A DNA stretch of 14,986 nucleotides from Prevotella sp. UBA746. Its GTDB lineage: Bacteria > Bacteroidota > Bacteroidia > Bacteroidales > Bacteroidaceae. Every line of letters starts with the position of its first letter. Within the stretch, counting starts at the first letter, position 1. The stretch lies in the NCBI GenBank assembly GCA_002298545.1, contig DBKQ01000107.1, positions 1 through 14,986 of the forward strand. The letters run 5' to 3'. Shown one piece after another: positions 14,685 to 14,986 of the stretch. The position numbers were made by a program, and so were the translations under genes. The notes under the pieces are model-generated. The model ran no database searches. It had not been told where the DNA came from and saw only the letters and a program-made list of their open reading frames with translations.

Positions 14685-14986
14685 TTATTTGTTCTCCTCC
14701 GGAGCCTTGTCGATCAAGTCCATAAACTGGTCGAGCTTAGGAGTGATGATAATCTGTGTGCGGCGGTTACGCTGCTTTGCCACGTCGGAGCTATTGTTCG
14801 TCAATGGGTTGTACTCGCCACGTCCGCCGGCTGTCAAGCGTTTCGGGTCTACGCCATAGTCGTTCTGCAGAGCCTGAACCACGCTTGATGCACGCAAGCA
14901 GGAGAGGTCCCAGTTGTTACGGATGTTCTTCATCGAAGCGGCACTGCTGTTTACAGGCACATTGTCGGTGTTACCCTCGATGAGCA
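14685..14986 (-). CDS. OmpA-family protein, C-terminal part only
   Basis: This is the 3' end of a minus-strand gene cut by the right edge. The open frame continues to 14986 without a start, reading LIEGNTDNVPV at its beginning, which is the IEGHTDN-type strand of the OmpA/MotB peptidoglycan-binding domain. LSCLRASSVVQAL, the GVDPKRLTAGGRGEYNP segment and RNRRTQIIITP follow as in the family. The visible 99 codons cover most of the OmpA domain and a short acidic/basic tail (DKAPEENK). It would bind meso-diaminopimelate of peptidoglycan in the periplasm. The N-terminal part and thus the subfamily (porin, lipoprotein or coiled-coil type) is not visible. A GTG codon inside the frame at 14960 is not the start. 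Confidence 0.9.
   Translation of the reverse strand, partial: LIEGNTDNVPVNSSAASMKNIRNNWDLSCLRASSVVQALQNDYGVDPKRLTAGGRGEYNPLTNNSSDVAKQRNRRTQIIITPKLDQFMDLIDKAPEENK

Noticed and set aside
14685..14960. Treating the OmpA fragment as a complete 91-residue gene starting at GTG 14960
   Set aside because: The frame stays open to the window edge and upstream codons encode the conserved LIEGNTDN strand, so the gene is simply truncated by the window.
1..14986. tRNA, rRNA or insertion-sequence genes
   Set aside because: No transposase reading frame, terminal inverted repeats with target duplication, or recognisable tRNA/rRNA sequence was seen.

Overview
The window looks like chromosomal DNA of a Bacteroidales bacterium, most likely a Prevotella-type (Prevotellaceae) relative. 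The evidence is the mix of protein families: a kinase-less relative of the hybrid two-component (HTCS) regulators, a GH95 fucosidase, an AAA_14/DUF4143 ATPase, and secreted proteins ending in Por/T9SS-like or short Prevotella-style C-terminal tails. In addition, a Bacteroidetes-type -7 box (TAnnTTTG) lies shortly upstream of nearly every gene. The species call is inference; no rRNA or other marker is present.

Layout. Positions 1-208 are non-coding: a 22-bp tandem repeat array that runs off the left edge, then a very strong inverted repeat. Next, on the minus strand, is a 610-residue secreted protein with a choice-of-anchor-J-like domain, a PKD domain and a sorting-like tail (209-2041). Divergent from it is a translationally coupled pair on the plus strand: a membrane-anchored protein that may be a degenerate trypsin-like protein (2394-3413) and a MORN-repeat/GH25 lysozyme lipoprotein (3410-4609). 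A secreted endonuclease I with its own promoter and a 5' leader hairpin follows (4795-6306). Its terminator overlaps the promoter of a transmembrane propeller/AraC regulator (6439-8826). The regulator converges on a large multidomain GH95 glycoside hydrolase on the minus strand (8913-12647). Further right on the minus strand are a degenerate 22-bp repeat patch (12906-12993), an AAA_14/DUF4143 ATPase (13075-14406) whose promoter is headed by a precise 33-bp repeat array (14475-14598), and the 3' end of an OmpA-family gene cut by the right edge.

How the genes may work together. Most products are exported. The GH95 enzyme would cleave alpha-linked fucose or galactose from glycans, the nuclease would degrade extracellular DNA, and the regulator has the periplasmic sensor architecture used for glycan sensing, so it is a candidate controller of the neighbouring GH95 or nuclease gene. 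There is no SusC/SusD pair here, so this is not a complete polysaccharide utilisation locus. The coupled MORN-GH25 pair suggests an envelope or peptidoglycan function. The ATPase appears to be an independent unit.

The least explained items are the four-unit 33-bp array in register with the ATPase promoter, the coupled degenerate-protease-like/MORN-lysozyme pair, and the two separate 22-bp repeat patches.
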